From positions 83,086 to 147,085 of the forward strand of contig DAORJK010000007.1 of assembly GCA_035438985.1 (NCBI GenBank): a DNA stretch of 64,000 nt. Reading direction: 5' to 3'. The stretch's first letter is position 1; each line of letters starts with the position of its first letter. The notes below the pieces were generated by a model, which saw nothing but the letters and a program-made list of their open reading frames with translations, searched no databases and had not been told where the DNA came from. Shown here piece by piece: positions 1 through 8,635 of this stretch. The position numbers were made by a program, and so were the translations under genes. This DNA comes from UBA4408 sp002389785. GTDB taxonomy: Bacteria > Bacteroidota > Bacteroidia > UBA4408.

Positions 1-493
1 CTGCATCTTCCCAGGTAGTTGGAGCACCTTTTTCTTTTGGTCCATTTGCTCGTTCATTATCGTATAAAGAAAGAACAGAAGCCTGCACGCGTGAATTGGT
101 GCCGCCTTGTGTAATGGATGATAATTTGTTTCCTTCAATCTTAATAGGACGACCTTCGCGGGTTTTAACTAATACGTTGCAAAAATCATGGCCATCGTAA
201 AAAGCAGTTGCATACCAATTGCTAACTCCAACGGTAATTTCTTCGGGTTTAATTACATAGGGAATTACTCGGCTTACCGGAGTTTGGCAAGCTGCAAGGG
301 AAGCTGCTGTAACAGAAAATCCTAAAAATTTAAGGAAATCTCTTCTGGGTGTAGAAGTCTCATCCAACGAATCATTGGATAGAAATTGCTCCATCGGAAT
401 TTCTTCTGCAAATTCGCTTTGCGCCGATTTAAGAAACGCAGGGTCGTTATTTAAATCTTCTAATCCCTTCCAGTATTTTTTTGTTGTACCCAT
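1..493 (-). CDS. actB: Alternative complex III subunit ActB, N-terminal part (runs off window start)
   Basis: The first 164 codons are visible; the gene continues past base 1. ActB is the large iron-sulfur/molybdopterin-oxidoreductase-like periplasmic subunit of alternative complex III, which oxidises menaquinol and passes electrons to cytochromes. The start is the ATG at 491-493, giving MGTTKKYWKGLEDLNNDP. A twin-arginine motif (RRDFLKFLG) lies at residues 50-58 and is followed by a hydrophobic stretch ending in LAAC (Cys69), so export by Tat and possibly lipid attachment are likely. The stretch IPYVIKPEEITVGVSNWYAT and the following FYDG match the ActB N-terminus as I know it. It lies 93 bp downstream of actA on the same strand, the usual act gene order. 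The catalytic and Fe-S regions cannot be seen here. Confidence 0.85.
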   Translation of the reverse strand, partial: MGTTKKYWKGLEDLNNDPAFLKSAQSEFAEEIPMEQFLSNDSLDETSTPRRDFLKFLGFSVTAASLAACQTPVSRVIPYVIKPEEITVGVSNWYATAFYDGHDFCNVLVKTREGRPIKIEGNKLSSITQGGTNSRVQASVLSLYDNERANGPKEKGAPTTWEDA

Positions 494-586
494 ATTTTTT
501 GTAAAAGCTAAATGTTGAATTTTAAATCAGGAATTAACGAGCAGCAATTCACTCACTTAAAAACTATTATTCAAATATTCGTTTTA

Positions 587-1840
587 TTAATAATGACATT
601 TACCACATTCAATACCACCCATTTTATCCACTGTAATTTTTTCACCTTTGTGCTCTGCGGCAAGTTTTGCATGTAATTTATCGTAATAAGGATTACCGGC
701 CATTTGTACTTCCGTTTCGCGGTGACAATTTACACACCAACCCATTGTAAGCGGAGAATACTGACGAATAGTATCCATTTCGGCTACGGGTCCATGGCAT
801 TTGGTACATTCAATTTTACCTACTACCACGTGTTGTGAGTGATTAAAATATACTAAATCTGGTAAAGTATGTACACGCACCCACTTAATTGGTTTTTGAT
901 TTGGGCCATATACTTGAGTTGTTGGGTTATAATCAAGTGCCGCATAAATTTTTGCTATCTCAGTTTTACCGGTAACAGGCCCTTCTTGAATATACTTATG
1001 ACAATTCATACAAACGTTGGCAGAAGGTACATTTGCCACCTTACTTTTTTCAACTCCGGAGTGACAATACACACAATTGATGGCATTTTGCCCGGCGTGA
1101 ATCTTGTGCGAGAATTTGATTGGTTGTTCAGGTTTGTAACCAGTATAAACGCCTAAACTCATCATTCCATTCCAGGCTGCACGTGAACCCCAGCTTACCA
1201 ATATCAAAATTATTACTGCCATGTGCTTCTTATGTGTGCGCATCCAATGTTTGGCAGCCGGGATAGTAGCTAATTTTACCGGTTCAGGTAATCCATCACG
1301 TTCACGAACTAAACGAGCCAGGGTTTCTTTAATACCGCCTAATACAACTATTAAAATGATAAAAATTGCTGCTAACGCAAGCAATACGTAGTTCCAAATT
1401 CCATCTTCATTGCTGGTGGTTGGGCTGGCTCCCGCTGCTCCTCCAGTAGCGGTGGCAGCTTGCTTAGGAGCGGGTGGGTTCTTAAGGTATTCTATTAAAG
1501 AAGCAAGTTGGTCATCTTTCAAATTATCAAAAGAAGACATGGCAGCCTTGTTATTTTCTTCGTAGATCTTTTTAGCGTAAGCATCACCTGATTTGATAAC
1601 AGCTGAACTATTTTTAATCCAGGTTTTCAACCAGTCTTCACTAGGAACACGTTTTAATACATCCTTTAAACCGGGACCAACTACTTTAGTGGTTCCGATG
1701 CTATGACAGGATGTACAATTTTGTTTAAAAATTTTCTCTCCTTGCTCAGCACTAGCTTGTGCAAATACACTTGAAAAATTGACGATTAATGTGAAAAGGA
1801 GAATGGAGAGAGAAAAACGGACTGTTTTAAGTTTTATCAT
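587..1840 (-). CDS. actA: Alternative complex III subunit ActA: multiheme cytochrome c with an N-terminal monoheme domain
   Basis: Membrane-anchored c-type cytochrome of alternative complex III. An in-frame ATG at 1859-1861 would add 7 residues; I prefer the ATG at 1838-1840 because it gives a compact signal peptide (MIKLKTVRFSLS, then a hydrophobic core ending VFA). Numbered from the upstream ATG there are six CxxCH heme motifs: CTSCH (49-53), CVYCH (263), CMNCH (284), CTKCH (352), CVNCH (376) and CGKCH (419). The first sits in a separate cytochrome c domain with a likely Met ligand (KAAMSSF, about 108). After a Pro/Ala/Thr linker and a transmembrane segment (about 157-176) comes a second hydrophobic segment (213-224) and the pentaheme ActA domain. 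It heads the act operon with actB following. The monoheme-plus-pentaheme fusion is the notable feature. Confidence 0.9.
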   Translation of the reverse strand: MIKLKTVRFSLSILLFTLIVNFSSVFAQASAEQGEKIFKQNCTSCHSIGTTKVVGPGLKDVLKRVPSEDWLKTWIKNSSAVIKSGDAYAKKIYEENNKAAMSSFDNLKDDQLASLIEYLKNPPAPKQAATATGGAAGASPTTSNEDGIWNYVLLALAAIFIILIVVLGGIKETLARLVRERDGLPEPVKLATIPAAKHWMRTHKKHMAVIILILVSWGSRAAWNGMMSLGVYTGYKPEQPIKFSHKIHAGQNAINCVYCHSGVEKSKVANVPSANVCMNCHKYIQEGPVTGKTEIAKIYAALDYNPTTQVYGPNQKPIKWVRVHTLPDLVYFNHSQHVVVGKIECTKCHGPVAEMDTIRQYSPLTMGWCVNCHRETEVQMAGNPYYDKLHAKLAAEHKGEKITVDKMGGIECGKCHY

Positions 1841-1861
1841 AAAAGCAATTTTAACGTTCAA

Positions 1862-2268
1862 ATCAAAGTAAACAAATGCAACAAAAACCTACTTAAATTA
1901 AGGTATTCGCGATAAAAATGGAGGATAAAAATTTTGTCAATTTTTAACAAAAGCCCTTTTTTACCGGCGGCAAATTTACAAGAATAGATATTTTATACTC
2001 AAATAAAATGTTGAAAAAAGTTGGGATTTTGTAATTTATAATAATTCTAAATAAGCGTCTTTTTGTTTAAAAAAAATTAACCTTTAGAACTTCCGAAAAT
2101 TATAATTAATTACAATTCAACACTATGGGAATTCAATAAAATTGTAAACAAAAACCAACTGGTAATTTTATCAATTCACTGTTAAAAAAAATAGCTTTTT
2201 ATGAATAGCGCTTTGTGAATAAGTATAGCAAAAACCAACCAACTAGTAAGTACAATAAATAAAAAACA
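1862..2268. other. AT-rich intergenic region upstream of actA
   Basis: No convincing ORF or RNA gene is visible. It contains a candidate promoter for actA at 1971-2003 (listed separately). It also holds two near copies of a short direct repeat on the + strand, at 2149-2165 and 2229-2249 (both begin CAAAAACCAAC and end CTGGTAA or CTAGTAA). I see no strong GC hairpin with a T-run that would clearly terminate the sucAB transcript. Confidence 0.5.
1971..2003 (-). promoter_or_regulatory. Candidate Bacteroidota-type promoter for actA
   Basis: On the minus strand TTTG (2003-2000) is followed after 21 nt by TAAATTTG (1978-1971), matching the Bacteroidota -33 TTTG and -7 TAnnTTTG pattern. Transcription would start near 1964, giving a leader of about 125 nt. 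This is a pattern match in AT-rich DNA, so it remains tentative. Confidence 0.4.
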
Positions 2269-3537
2269 TTAGAGCCCTACTAAAACTTCAAGTGGATCTT
2301 TTCCTGAGAAAATCATTTTTACCGGATTTTCGAGCATTTCTTTCACTTTCACCAAAAATCCTACTGATTCACGACCATCAATAATTCGGTGGTCATAACT
2401 AAGAGCTACGTACATCATTGGTCGAATAACGACCTGACCGTTCACAGCTATAGGTCGGTCAACTACGTTATGCATTCCCAAAATAGCACTTTGTGGAGGA
2501 TTAATAATTGGAGTACTCATCATGCTTCCAAAAACTCCACCATTCGTAATGGTAAAGGTACCACCGCTCATTTCCTCAATGGTTATTTTATTGTCACGGG
2601 CTTTGAGTGCCAGGTTTTTAATTTCAGTTTCAATTTGAGCAAGGCTCATCAACTCAGCATTGCGCAATACCGGTACTACCAGACCTTTGGGAGCACTCAC
2701 AGCGATTCCTACATCAGCGTACTTGTGGTAAACAATTTCCTCTCCGTCGATTTGGGCATTTACTGCCGGAAACATTGCCAATGCTTCAGTTACCGCTTTT
2801 GTGAAAAAGGACATGAATCCTAAATTAACACCGAAACTTTCTTTGAATTTGTCTTTGTATTTGCTTCTTAAATTCATTATTGCACTCATGTCTACCTCAT
2901 TAAAAGTAGTAAGCATGGCAGTTTCATTTTTAACAGCAACGAGTCGTTGAGCCAATTTTTTCCGCAACGGACTCATTTTGTTACGTTCGGTTTCGCGGCC
3001 ACCATTCATTGAACTAGTAACAACAGCAGTATTTGAAGCAATGGAAGGAGCAAGTGGTGCAGAAAATCCTTTTGCCAAAATACTTGTAACGTCTGATTTA
3101 GTAATTCTACCATCTTTGCCACTCGCAGTTACTTGTGAAACTGGAATTGAATTTTCATCCATTAGTTTCTTGGCTGCAGGAGAAGGAACATCTTTGGCAT
3201 AGCTTGTTTTTTGATTCGTGACTGCATCGCTTGAAGGAACCTTTTCTGTAACTGCTTTGACAGCAGGTGGAGTCGGGTTTTCATTACTAACCGGAGCTTT
3301 TACACTAGTATCAATTGTACAAATGCTTGCTCCTACTTGTACAGTATCGCCTTCTTTCACCAATAGTTTAATTGCTCCTGATTCTTCGGCATTTACCGTT
3401 AAGGTTGCTTTATCGCTATCAATTTCGCATAGTTCTTCGTCTTTACGAACCACGTCGCCTTCCTTTTTTAGCCATCGAGCTATTATTACTTCTGTAATTG
3501 ATTCACCCGGACTTGGTACTTTAATTTCTACTATCAT
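2269..3537 (-). CDS. sucB: 2-oxoglutarate dehydrogenase E2, dihydrolipoyllysine succinyltransferase
   Basis: E2 core of the 2-oxoglutarate dehydrogenase complex; it transfers succinyl groups from lipoate to CoA in the TCA cycle. A single lipoyl domain fills residues 1-77 with the lipoylated lysine in DSDKATL (Lys43). A Pro/Ala/Thr linker leads to a peripheral subunit-binding domain at about 118-152 (SPAAKKLMDENSI...GRITKSDV). The C-terminal acyltransferase domain ends with SYDHRIIDG, giving the catalytic His383 and Asp387. At 422 aa it has the usual length for SucB with one lipoyl domain. It starts 25 bp after the sucA stop on the same strand, so the two are almost certainly cotranscribed. 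Substrate choice (succinyl, not acetyl) is inferred mainly from the sucA neighbour. Confidence 0.95.
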   Translation of the reverse strand: MIVEIKVPSPGESITEVIIARWLKKEGDVVRKDEELCEIDSDKATLTVNAEESGAIKLLVKEGDTVQVGASICTIDTSVKAPVSNENPTPPAVKAVTEKVPSSDAVTNQKTSYAKDVPSPAAKKLMDENSIPVSQVTASGKDGRITKSDVTSILAKGFSAPLAPSIASNTAVVTSSMNGGRETERNKMSPLRKKLAQRLVAVKNETAMLTTFNEVDMSAIMNLRSKYKDKFKESFGVNLGFMSFFTKAVTEALAMFPAVNAQIDGEEIVYHKYADVGIAVSAPKGLVVPVLRNAELMSLAQIETEIKNLALKARDNKITIEEMSGGTFTITNGGVFGSMMSTPIINPPQSAILGMHNVVDRPIAVNGQVVIRPMMYVALSYDHRIIDGRESVGFLVKVKEMLENPVKMIFSGKDPLEVLVGL

Positions 3538-3562
3538 CGAATACTTAATTTAAAGCGCTATG

Positions 3563-6292
3563 TTAATTTTCAAAAACTTTATCAATAATCATTTTTTGCT
3601 GCATGTCGTGCGATTTGCTAAAACCGGTTGCCGGTGTTGCACTTTCCAAACGTGAAACCAGCTGAAGAGGAACCTCTTTAAAAACTCGTAAAAGGAAGCT
3701 CCAAGCACCCATATTTTCAGGTTCTTCTTGTGCCCAAATGTACTTTTTAGCGGAAGTATATTTTGCAATTAGTTGATTTAATTGTAATAAAGGTAGCGGA
3801 TAAATCTGCTCCAGACGAACAATGGCAAAGCTTTCGAGATTGTCCTTTTGCTTACGTTCAATTAAATCGTAGTAAATTTTTCCGCTACAAAATACGACGG
3901 TTTTAACTTTTTCAATTTGGGCGGTAGCGTCATCAATTGTTTCTTTAAAGCCTCCTTGAGTAAAATCCTCAAGAGTTGAAATACAGGTAGGATAACGCAG
4001 AAGTTTCTTTGGAGTAAATACCACCAGTGGTTTACGGAATTCGCGAATCAATTGGCGGCGCAATATGTGAAACATATTTGCAGGTGTGGAGCAATTCGCA
4101 ATTTGAATATTGTTGTCGGCACAAAGCTGCAAGAATCGTTCAATGCGCGCACTTGAATGCTCTGGGCCCATTCCTTCATATCCGTGTGGAAGCAACATTA
4201 CCAGGCCTGTCATTTTACGCCACTTATTTTCGGAACAGGTAATAAATTGGTCAATCATAATTTGAGCTCCGTTAAAAAAGTCACCAAATTGTGCTTCCCA
4301 AATCGTTAATGTATCAGGGGTTGCCATGCTATATCCATATTCAAAACCTAATACTCCGTATTCAGATAAATGCGAATTGTAAATATTAAATGCACCTTGT
4401 TTCGGATGCAAATGTTCGAGTGGAATAAATTCTTCTTCTGAATCCTCAATTTTAACGACTGCATGACGATGACTAAAAGTTCCTCGTTCAACATCCTGAC
4501 CACTGAAGCGAACCTGATTACCGGCATTGAGCAAGGTGGCATAGGCCATTAGTTCGGCCATCCCCCAATCATAGCTATTGTTGTTAATCATAGCTTCGCG
4601 GTCTTTAAACAACTTCACGGTTTTGTTAAACCACTTTTTTCCTTGGGGAAGTGTGGTAATTTTTTTTGCGAGATCCAAAAACACTTCTTTGGTAACCGAA
4701 GTATCGGGAGATTTGTAAAAATCTTCGCTTTTAGCCATGCGCTTTCCAGCCCATGATCCTTCGAGGAAAGAAGTAATTTTTGCCTTCTCTGCTTGTTTAC
4801 CTTCCTCCAGTTTTTCTTGTAAAAGTTCTTTGAATTTATCTTCGATGTCTTTCAAATAATCAGCATTTACAATGCCTTGCGCTTTTAATTTTTCAAAATA
4901 TATTTCACGTGGATTCGGATGGTCGGCAATTAGTTTGTATAATACCGGCTGTGTAAACCTTGGTTCATCACCTTCATTGTGGCCATATTTTCGATAACAC
5001 AAAACATCAATAAATACATCTTTATGGAATTTTTGACGAAACTCCATTGCCATTTTACAAGTGAATACCAATGCTTCTACATCGTCGCCATTCACATGAA
5101 AAACCGGCGACAACACTACTTTGGCAACATCCGTACAATAAATACTGGAGCGGGCGTCGATGTAATTGGTAGTAAATCCAACCTGATTGTTAATTACCAG
5201 ATGGACTGTCCCTCCTGTTTTATAGCCATCGAGTTGACTCATTTGAATTACTTCGTACACTATTCCCTGTCCGGCTATTGCGGCATCACCATGAATTAAA
5301 ATAGGAGCAACTTTTGAGTTATCGCCTTTGTGTAGGTTGTCGATTTTTGCACGTGTAATACCCTCCACCACAGGATCTACTGCCTCAAGATGCGAAGGAT
5401 TGGGAGTAAGGCTTAAGTGAACATATTTTCCACTTTGGGTGAGGGTATTGTTGCTGTAGCCTTGGTGGTATTTTACATCACCATCGTAATGACTGTCGTC
5501 GCTTCCCAATCCGCCAAACTCGGCAAAAATATCTTGGTAGGGTTTCCGTAAAATATTGGCCAAAACATTTAACCGCCCACGGTGACTCATTCCCACCACA
5601 AAGTGATCAATGCCTAGTTCGGCTCCTGTTTCAATGATGGTATCGAGCGAAGGAATAGAGGTTTCTCCACCTTCAATCGAAAATCGTTTTTGGCCTACAA
5701 ACTTTGTATTTAAAAAATTCTCAAATACTGTGGCTTCGTTGAGTTTACCAAGTATTGATTTTTTTTCTTCAGCTGAAAATTTTGGAGTGTTTTTACTGCC
5801 TTCCATTTTGGATTGCAGCCAATTTACTATTTCAGCGTTTCTAATATACATGTATTCAACGCCTATTGATTCGCAATAGGTTTGTTGAAGATGTGCTATA
5901 ATATCTTTGAGTTTTGCCGGACCAATACCAATTTGAGTTCCTGCTTGAAATACGGTATCGAGGTCGCTTTGGGTGAGACCAAAGTTTTCGATTGCAAGGG
6001 TTGGAGTGTAAGTACGTCTTTCGCGAACAGGATTCGTTTTAGTAAATAAATGGCCACGCATGCGATAGCCATTGATTAAATTTATGACTTTAAACTCGGT
6101 TTGAAATTCTTGTGGAACAGCTTCGTTTGTCGAGGTTTTAGAAAATCCTGTTTTAGAAAATTCAAATCCTTCAAAAAATTTTTTCCATCCAAAGTCAACC
6201 GAATCGGGGTTGCTTTTGTATTGATGATACAATTCATCCACCGAATCAATTTCGGCATTACCTAAATAGGTTAGCATATCCATTTTATACAA
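3563..6292 (-). CDS. sucA: 2-oxoglutarate dehydrogenase E1 component
   Basis: Thiamine-diphosphate-dependent E1 subunit that decarboxylates 2-oxoglutarate and succinylates E2 lipoate. The N-terminus (YLGNAEIDSVDELYHQYK) is the typical E1o segment that contacts the complex. Family motifs follow in order: GMSHRGRLNVL, SLTPNPSHLEAVDPVVEG, HGDAAIAGQG and NNQVGFTT (ThDP/Mg site), then the transketolase-like pyrimidine domain with LPHGYEGMGPEHSSARIERFLQ split by the usual spacing. The length of 909 aa is normal. The start MYKMDMLTYL is used; an ATG three codons later is equally possible. It is the first gene of sucAB. The 700-bp region upstream is filled largely by a repeat array, and no clear promoter was found there. 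Confidence 0.97.
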   Translation of the reverse strand: MYKMDMLTYLGNAEIDSVDELYHQYKSNPDSVDFGWKKFFEGFEFSKTGFSKTSTNEAVPQEFQTEFKVINLINGYRMRGHLFTKTNPVRERRTYTPTLAIENFGLTQSDLDTVFQAGTQIGIGPAKLKDIIAHLQQTYCESIGVEYMYIRNAEIVNWLQSKMEGSKNTPKFSAEEKKSILGKLNEATVFENFLNTKFVGQKRFSIEGGETSIPSLDTIIETGAELGIDHFVVGMSHRGRLNVLANILRKPYQDIFAEFGGLGSDDSHYDGDVKYHQGYSNNTLTQSGKYVHLSLTPNPSHLEAVDPVVEGITRAKIDNLHKGDNSKVAPILIHGDAAIAGQGIVYEVIQMSQLDGYKTGGTVHLVINNQVGFTTNYIDARSSIYCTDVAKVVLSPVFHVNGDDVEALVFTCKMAMEFRQKFHKDVFIDVLCYRKYGHNEGDEPRFTQPVLYKLIADHPNPREIYFEKLKAQGIVNADYLKDIEDKFKELLQEKLEEGKQAEKAKITSFLEGSWAGKRMAKSEDFYKSPDTSVTKEVFLDLAKKITTLPQGKKWFNKTVKLFKDREAMINNNSYDWGMAELMAYATLLNAGNQVRFSGQDVERGTFSHRHAVVKIEDSEEEFIPLEHLHPKQGAFNIYNSHLSEYGVLGFEYGYSMATPDTLTIWEAQFGDFFNGAQIMIDQFITCSENKWRKMTGLVMLLPHGYEGMGPEHSSARIERFLQLCADNNIQIANCSTPANMFHILRRQLIREFRKPLVVFTPKKLLRYPTCISTLEDFTQGGFKETIDDATAQIEKVKTVVFCSGKIYYDLIERKQKDNLESFAIVRLEQIYPLPLLQLNQLIAKYTSAKKYIWAQEEPENMGAWSFLLRVFKEVPLQLVSRLESATPATGFSKSHDMQQKMIIDKVFEN

Positions 6293-6495
6293 ACATTTGA
6301 GGCGTAAAAGTAAGTTTTTGTTTGAATGTAATCTATTCTTTTGAACGGTAATTTGGTGCTTGATTTTTATCCTTGATTTTAAAGGATATTAGCGATTGTG
6401 CCAGCAGGCTGTTTCCTTATTACTGTAATTAGAAAACTTATTGGCAAATTAACTTCACACTTTGAAACTTTACATTAAATTGAAAGCATCATCTT
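6293..6495. other. Intergenic region between sucA and the 146-bp repeat array
   Basis: About 200 bp upstream of sucA with no convincing ORF. It should contain the sucA promoter, but I found no TAnnTTTG match in the right orientation. A small CAGCAGGCTGTTTCC segment near 6404 resembles part of the repeat unit that follows. Confidence 0.4.
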
Positions 6496-6982
6496 GCTCA
6501 TCTTGTGCAGCAGGCCGGCACACGGGTTTCGACTCCGCTCAACCTGACCCAGGTAAAATTTGCTTTTTATTTTTTCAAATTAAAATTTTTTTGAATTTCA
6601 AAAAAAATCAGGGTCATCCAGCGTAGTCGAAGGGTGCGTTGGCTCATCATGTGTAGCAGGCTCACACACGGTTTCGACTCCGCTCAACCTGACCCAAGTA
6701 ATGTTTGTTTTTAATTGTTCAAATTAAACTCTTTTTGAATTTCAAATAAACCAGGGTCATCCAAAACGCAGTCGAAGGAGTGCGTTGGGTCATCATGTGA
6801 AGCAGGTCAGCACACTGTTTCGACTCCGCTCAACCTGACCCAAGTAATGTTTGTTTTTACTTGTTCAAATTAAACTCTTTTTGAATTTCAAATAAACCAG
6901 GGTCATCCAGAGCGCAGTCGAAGGAGTGCGTCGGGTCATCATGTGAAGCAGGTCAGCACACTGTTTCGACTTTGCTCAACAA
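6496..6982. repeat. Tandem array of a 146-bp unit, about 3.3 copies, each with a long inverted repeat
   Basis: Units begin at about 6496, 6642, 6788 and 6934, the last being partial; the spacing is 146 bp each time. Every full unit has a left arm starting TTCGACTCCGCTCAACCTGA (6528, 6673, 6819) and a right arm starting GGGTCATCCA and ending GCAGTCGAA or GTAGTCGAA (6611-6631, 6754-6776, 6900-6922). The two arms are complementary at about 18 of 23 positions, across an AT-rich centre of roughly 60 nt. Copies 2 and 3 are nearly identical, including the centre. Copy 1 is more diverged, and the left arm of copy 4 is degraded (GACTTTGCTCAACAAG). There is no coding potential. It looks like a REP/MITE-type dispersed palindrome that has been tandemly amplified. 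Confidence 0.9.
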
Positions 6983-6997
6983 GCCGATATAATTTTA

Positions 6998-8626
6998 TTA
7001 TTCGAACACTATTTTACCGCTATAGCTTTTTGTGCCGTTGCTTAATACCGCATTGTAAATACCCGAAGCTTCGGATTCGATGTTGATTTTTATTTTTTGC
7101 TGGCTGGTAGTTAGCGTTTGTTGCTGAATAATTTTTCCCTGGCTGTTGTAAATGCTTAACACCAGGTTGTTTTGGTGTAGCATATCAGTTGGTACCGTTA
7201 TGTTGCATTTGCCGCTGTTGGGGTTGGCATAAATAAGGAGTTGATTCGTACTATTGCTTTTTTGCAATGCAGTAATACCGGTGATGGCATCATGTTTTGC
7301 CACAAAGGCATCGTAGGTATTAGTACATGTAAAACTAGTTGTACCAATGTTTACCGTGTTTATAAAGGTACCCGATACGATGGGATTGTTTGTATTGTCA
7401 ACAGCAACTGCCAAACCTTTTGCATTTCCAAAATTATACACTCCAATGCAAGCGCCATTGGGAGTATATTTGGCCAAAAACAAATCTCTTGAATTAGTTG
7501 CTGTAACTGTATTAGTACCAAAATGGGCCGTACCGCCAAATTCACCTGTAATATATAAATCACCCAAATTGTCCGAGGCTATATCATATGCTCCTTCTGT
7601 AGGAGCACTCATGTCGATTCGTTGAAACGAAATAAAGTTACCCGAGCTATCGTGTTTTGCTACTATCATATCGCCCCATCCAATTTTAAAAACTGTTTGA
7701 TTTCCAATAGTTGCAGAATCGGTAATTGTGAACATTGTATAGATATTTTCATTCAAATCGATGGCTATCCTTGAAACAAAACTTCCATATCTTAATGCAC
7801 CTGCTGCTTTAGCCCATTGCAATTCTCCATTAAGATTAAATTTGGATATAACCTTTGGAATTTTTTGAAATGTAAAAACAAACGATACTGTATCAAACAT
7901 AAAGGAAGTACCTGAGTAACCACTTATATAAAAATTATTTTGAGTAACCTGTAAATCCATGTGCTGAAAGGAAGCTGAATTGGTAATTTTTTTCACTAAA
8001 ATTTGATTCCCATTGTTATCGTATTTAATAAAAAACACACCTGCCTGTAAGCTGTCGTTACCAACATTAAACGCCATATTACTTGTGCCAATTGCATACA
8101 CATTGCCGGCACCATCAAAATCGATGGTATTACCGCTTTGTGAGCCGTTTCCTGTAATTGTATGGTACCAAAGCACATCGCCGTTTAAATTGGCTTTGCC
8201 AAAAATGGCGTCCATGTCGCCTGGGGAAGAATATACAGTAGTTGAATTTAGTTGAAAGTAACTGCCAACTGCTCCTGCAAAAAGTAATGAGTTGGAAGTA
8301 GAATCAAAAACTAATTTAAAAATACCACCATAGCAATTCGCAGAGTAATCAATTCCAACACTTTTAGCCCAAATAAGACTTCCTGTTTGCGAATATTTTG
8401 CTAAATAATTTGTTGGATTACTTCCACCAAATAGTGTATCGTTATCAAAAATGCAGGTGTTACCTTGAAAACCACCCAATACATATGAATTTCCTTGGTT
8501 ATCTACGCATGAAATTCGAGCAATGTCATAATTAGGATTATGAATATGCTTAGCCCATTGCCAGCTTTGGGCTTGCGAATAAAATGCAAGAGTTAAAATA
8601 TAGATTATTGATATGAGTTTTTTCAT
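6998..8626 (-). CDS. Secreted beta-propeller-like (SBBP-type repeat) protein with T9SS type A sorting domain
   Basis: 542-aa exported protein of unknown function. Residues 1-19 form a signal peptide (MKKLISIIYILTLAFYSQAQ). Between about 35 and 455 there are repeated blocks with the signature D-x-x-GNxYxxG, for example NQGNSYVLGG, GAGNVYAIG and LGDLYITGEF, each followed by an FxGxxxFDxD-like strand and AKYxxxG. This is the pattern of seven-bladed SBBP-type propellers. Residues 458-542 are a T9SS type A sorting domain (ANPNSGKCNI, then IYNSQGKII and GIYNAVL). It is the last gene of a three-gene minus-strand cluster, starting 9 bp after the upstream gene's stop. Propeller repeats suggest binding or scaffolding rather than a known enzyme activity. 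Confidence 0.8.
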   Translation of the reverse strand: MKKLISIIYILTLAFYSQAQSWQWAKHIHNPNYDIARISCVDNQGNSYVLGGFQGNTCIFDNDTLFGGSNPTNYLAKYSQTGSLIWAKSVGIDYSANCYGGIFKLVFDSTSNSLLFAGAVGSYFQLNSTTVYSSPGDMDAIFGKANLNGDVLWYHTITGNGSQSGNTIDFDGAGNVYAIGTSNMAFNVGNDSLQAGVFFIKYDNNGNQILVKKITNSASFQHMDLQVTQNNFYISGYSGTSFMFDTVSFVFTFQKIPKVISKFNLNGELQWAKAAGALRYGSFVSRIAIDLNENIYTMFTITDSATIGNQTVFKIGWGDMIVAKHDSSGNFISFQRIDMSAPTEGAYDIASDNLGDLYITGEFGGTAHFGTNTVTATNSRDLFLAKYTPNGACIGVYNFGNAKGLAVAVDNTNNPIVSGTFINTVNIGTTSFTCTNTYDAFVAKHDAITGITALQKSNSTNQLLIYANPNSGKCNITVPTDMLHQNNLVLSIYNSQGKIIQQQTLTTSQQKIKINIESEASGIYNAVLSNGTKSYSGKIVFE

Positions 8627-8635
8627 GAGTACATT

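Noticed and set aside
6496..6982. CRISPR array
   Set aside because: The repeating unit is 146 bp and the whole unit is conserved, including the parts that would be spacers; there are no short repeats with unique spacers and no cas genes.
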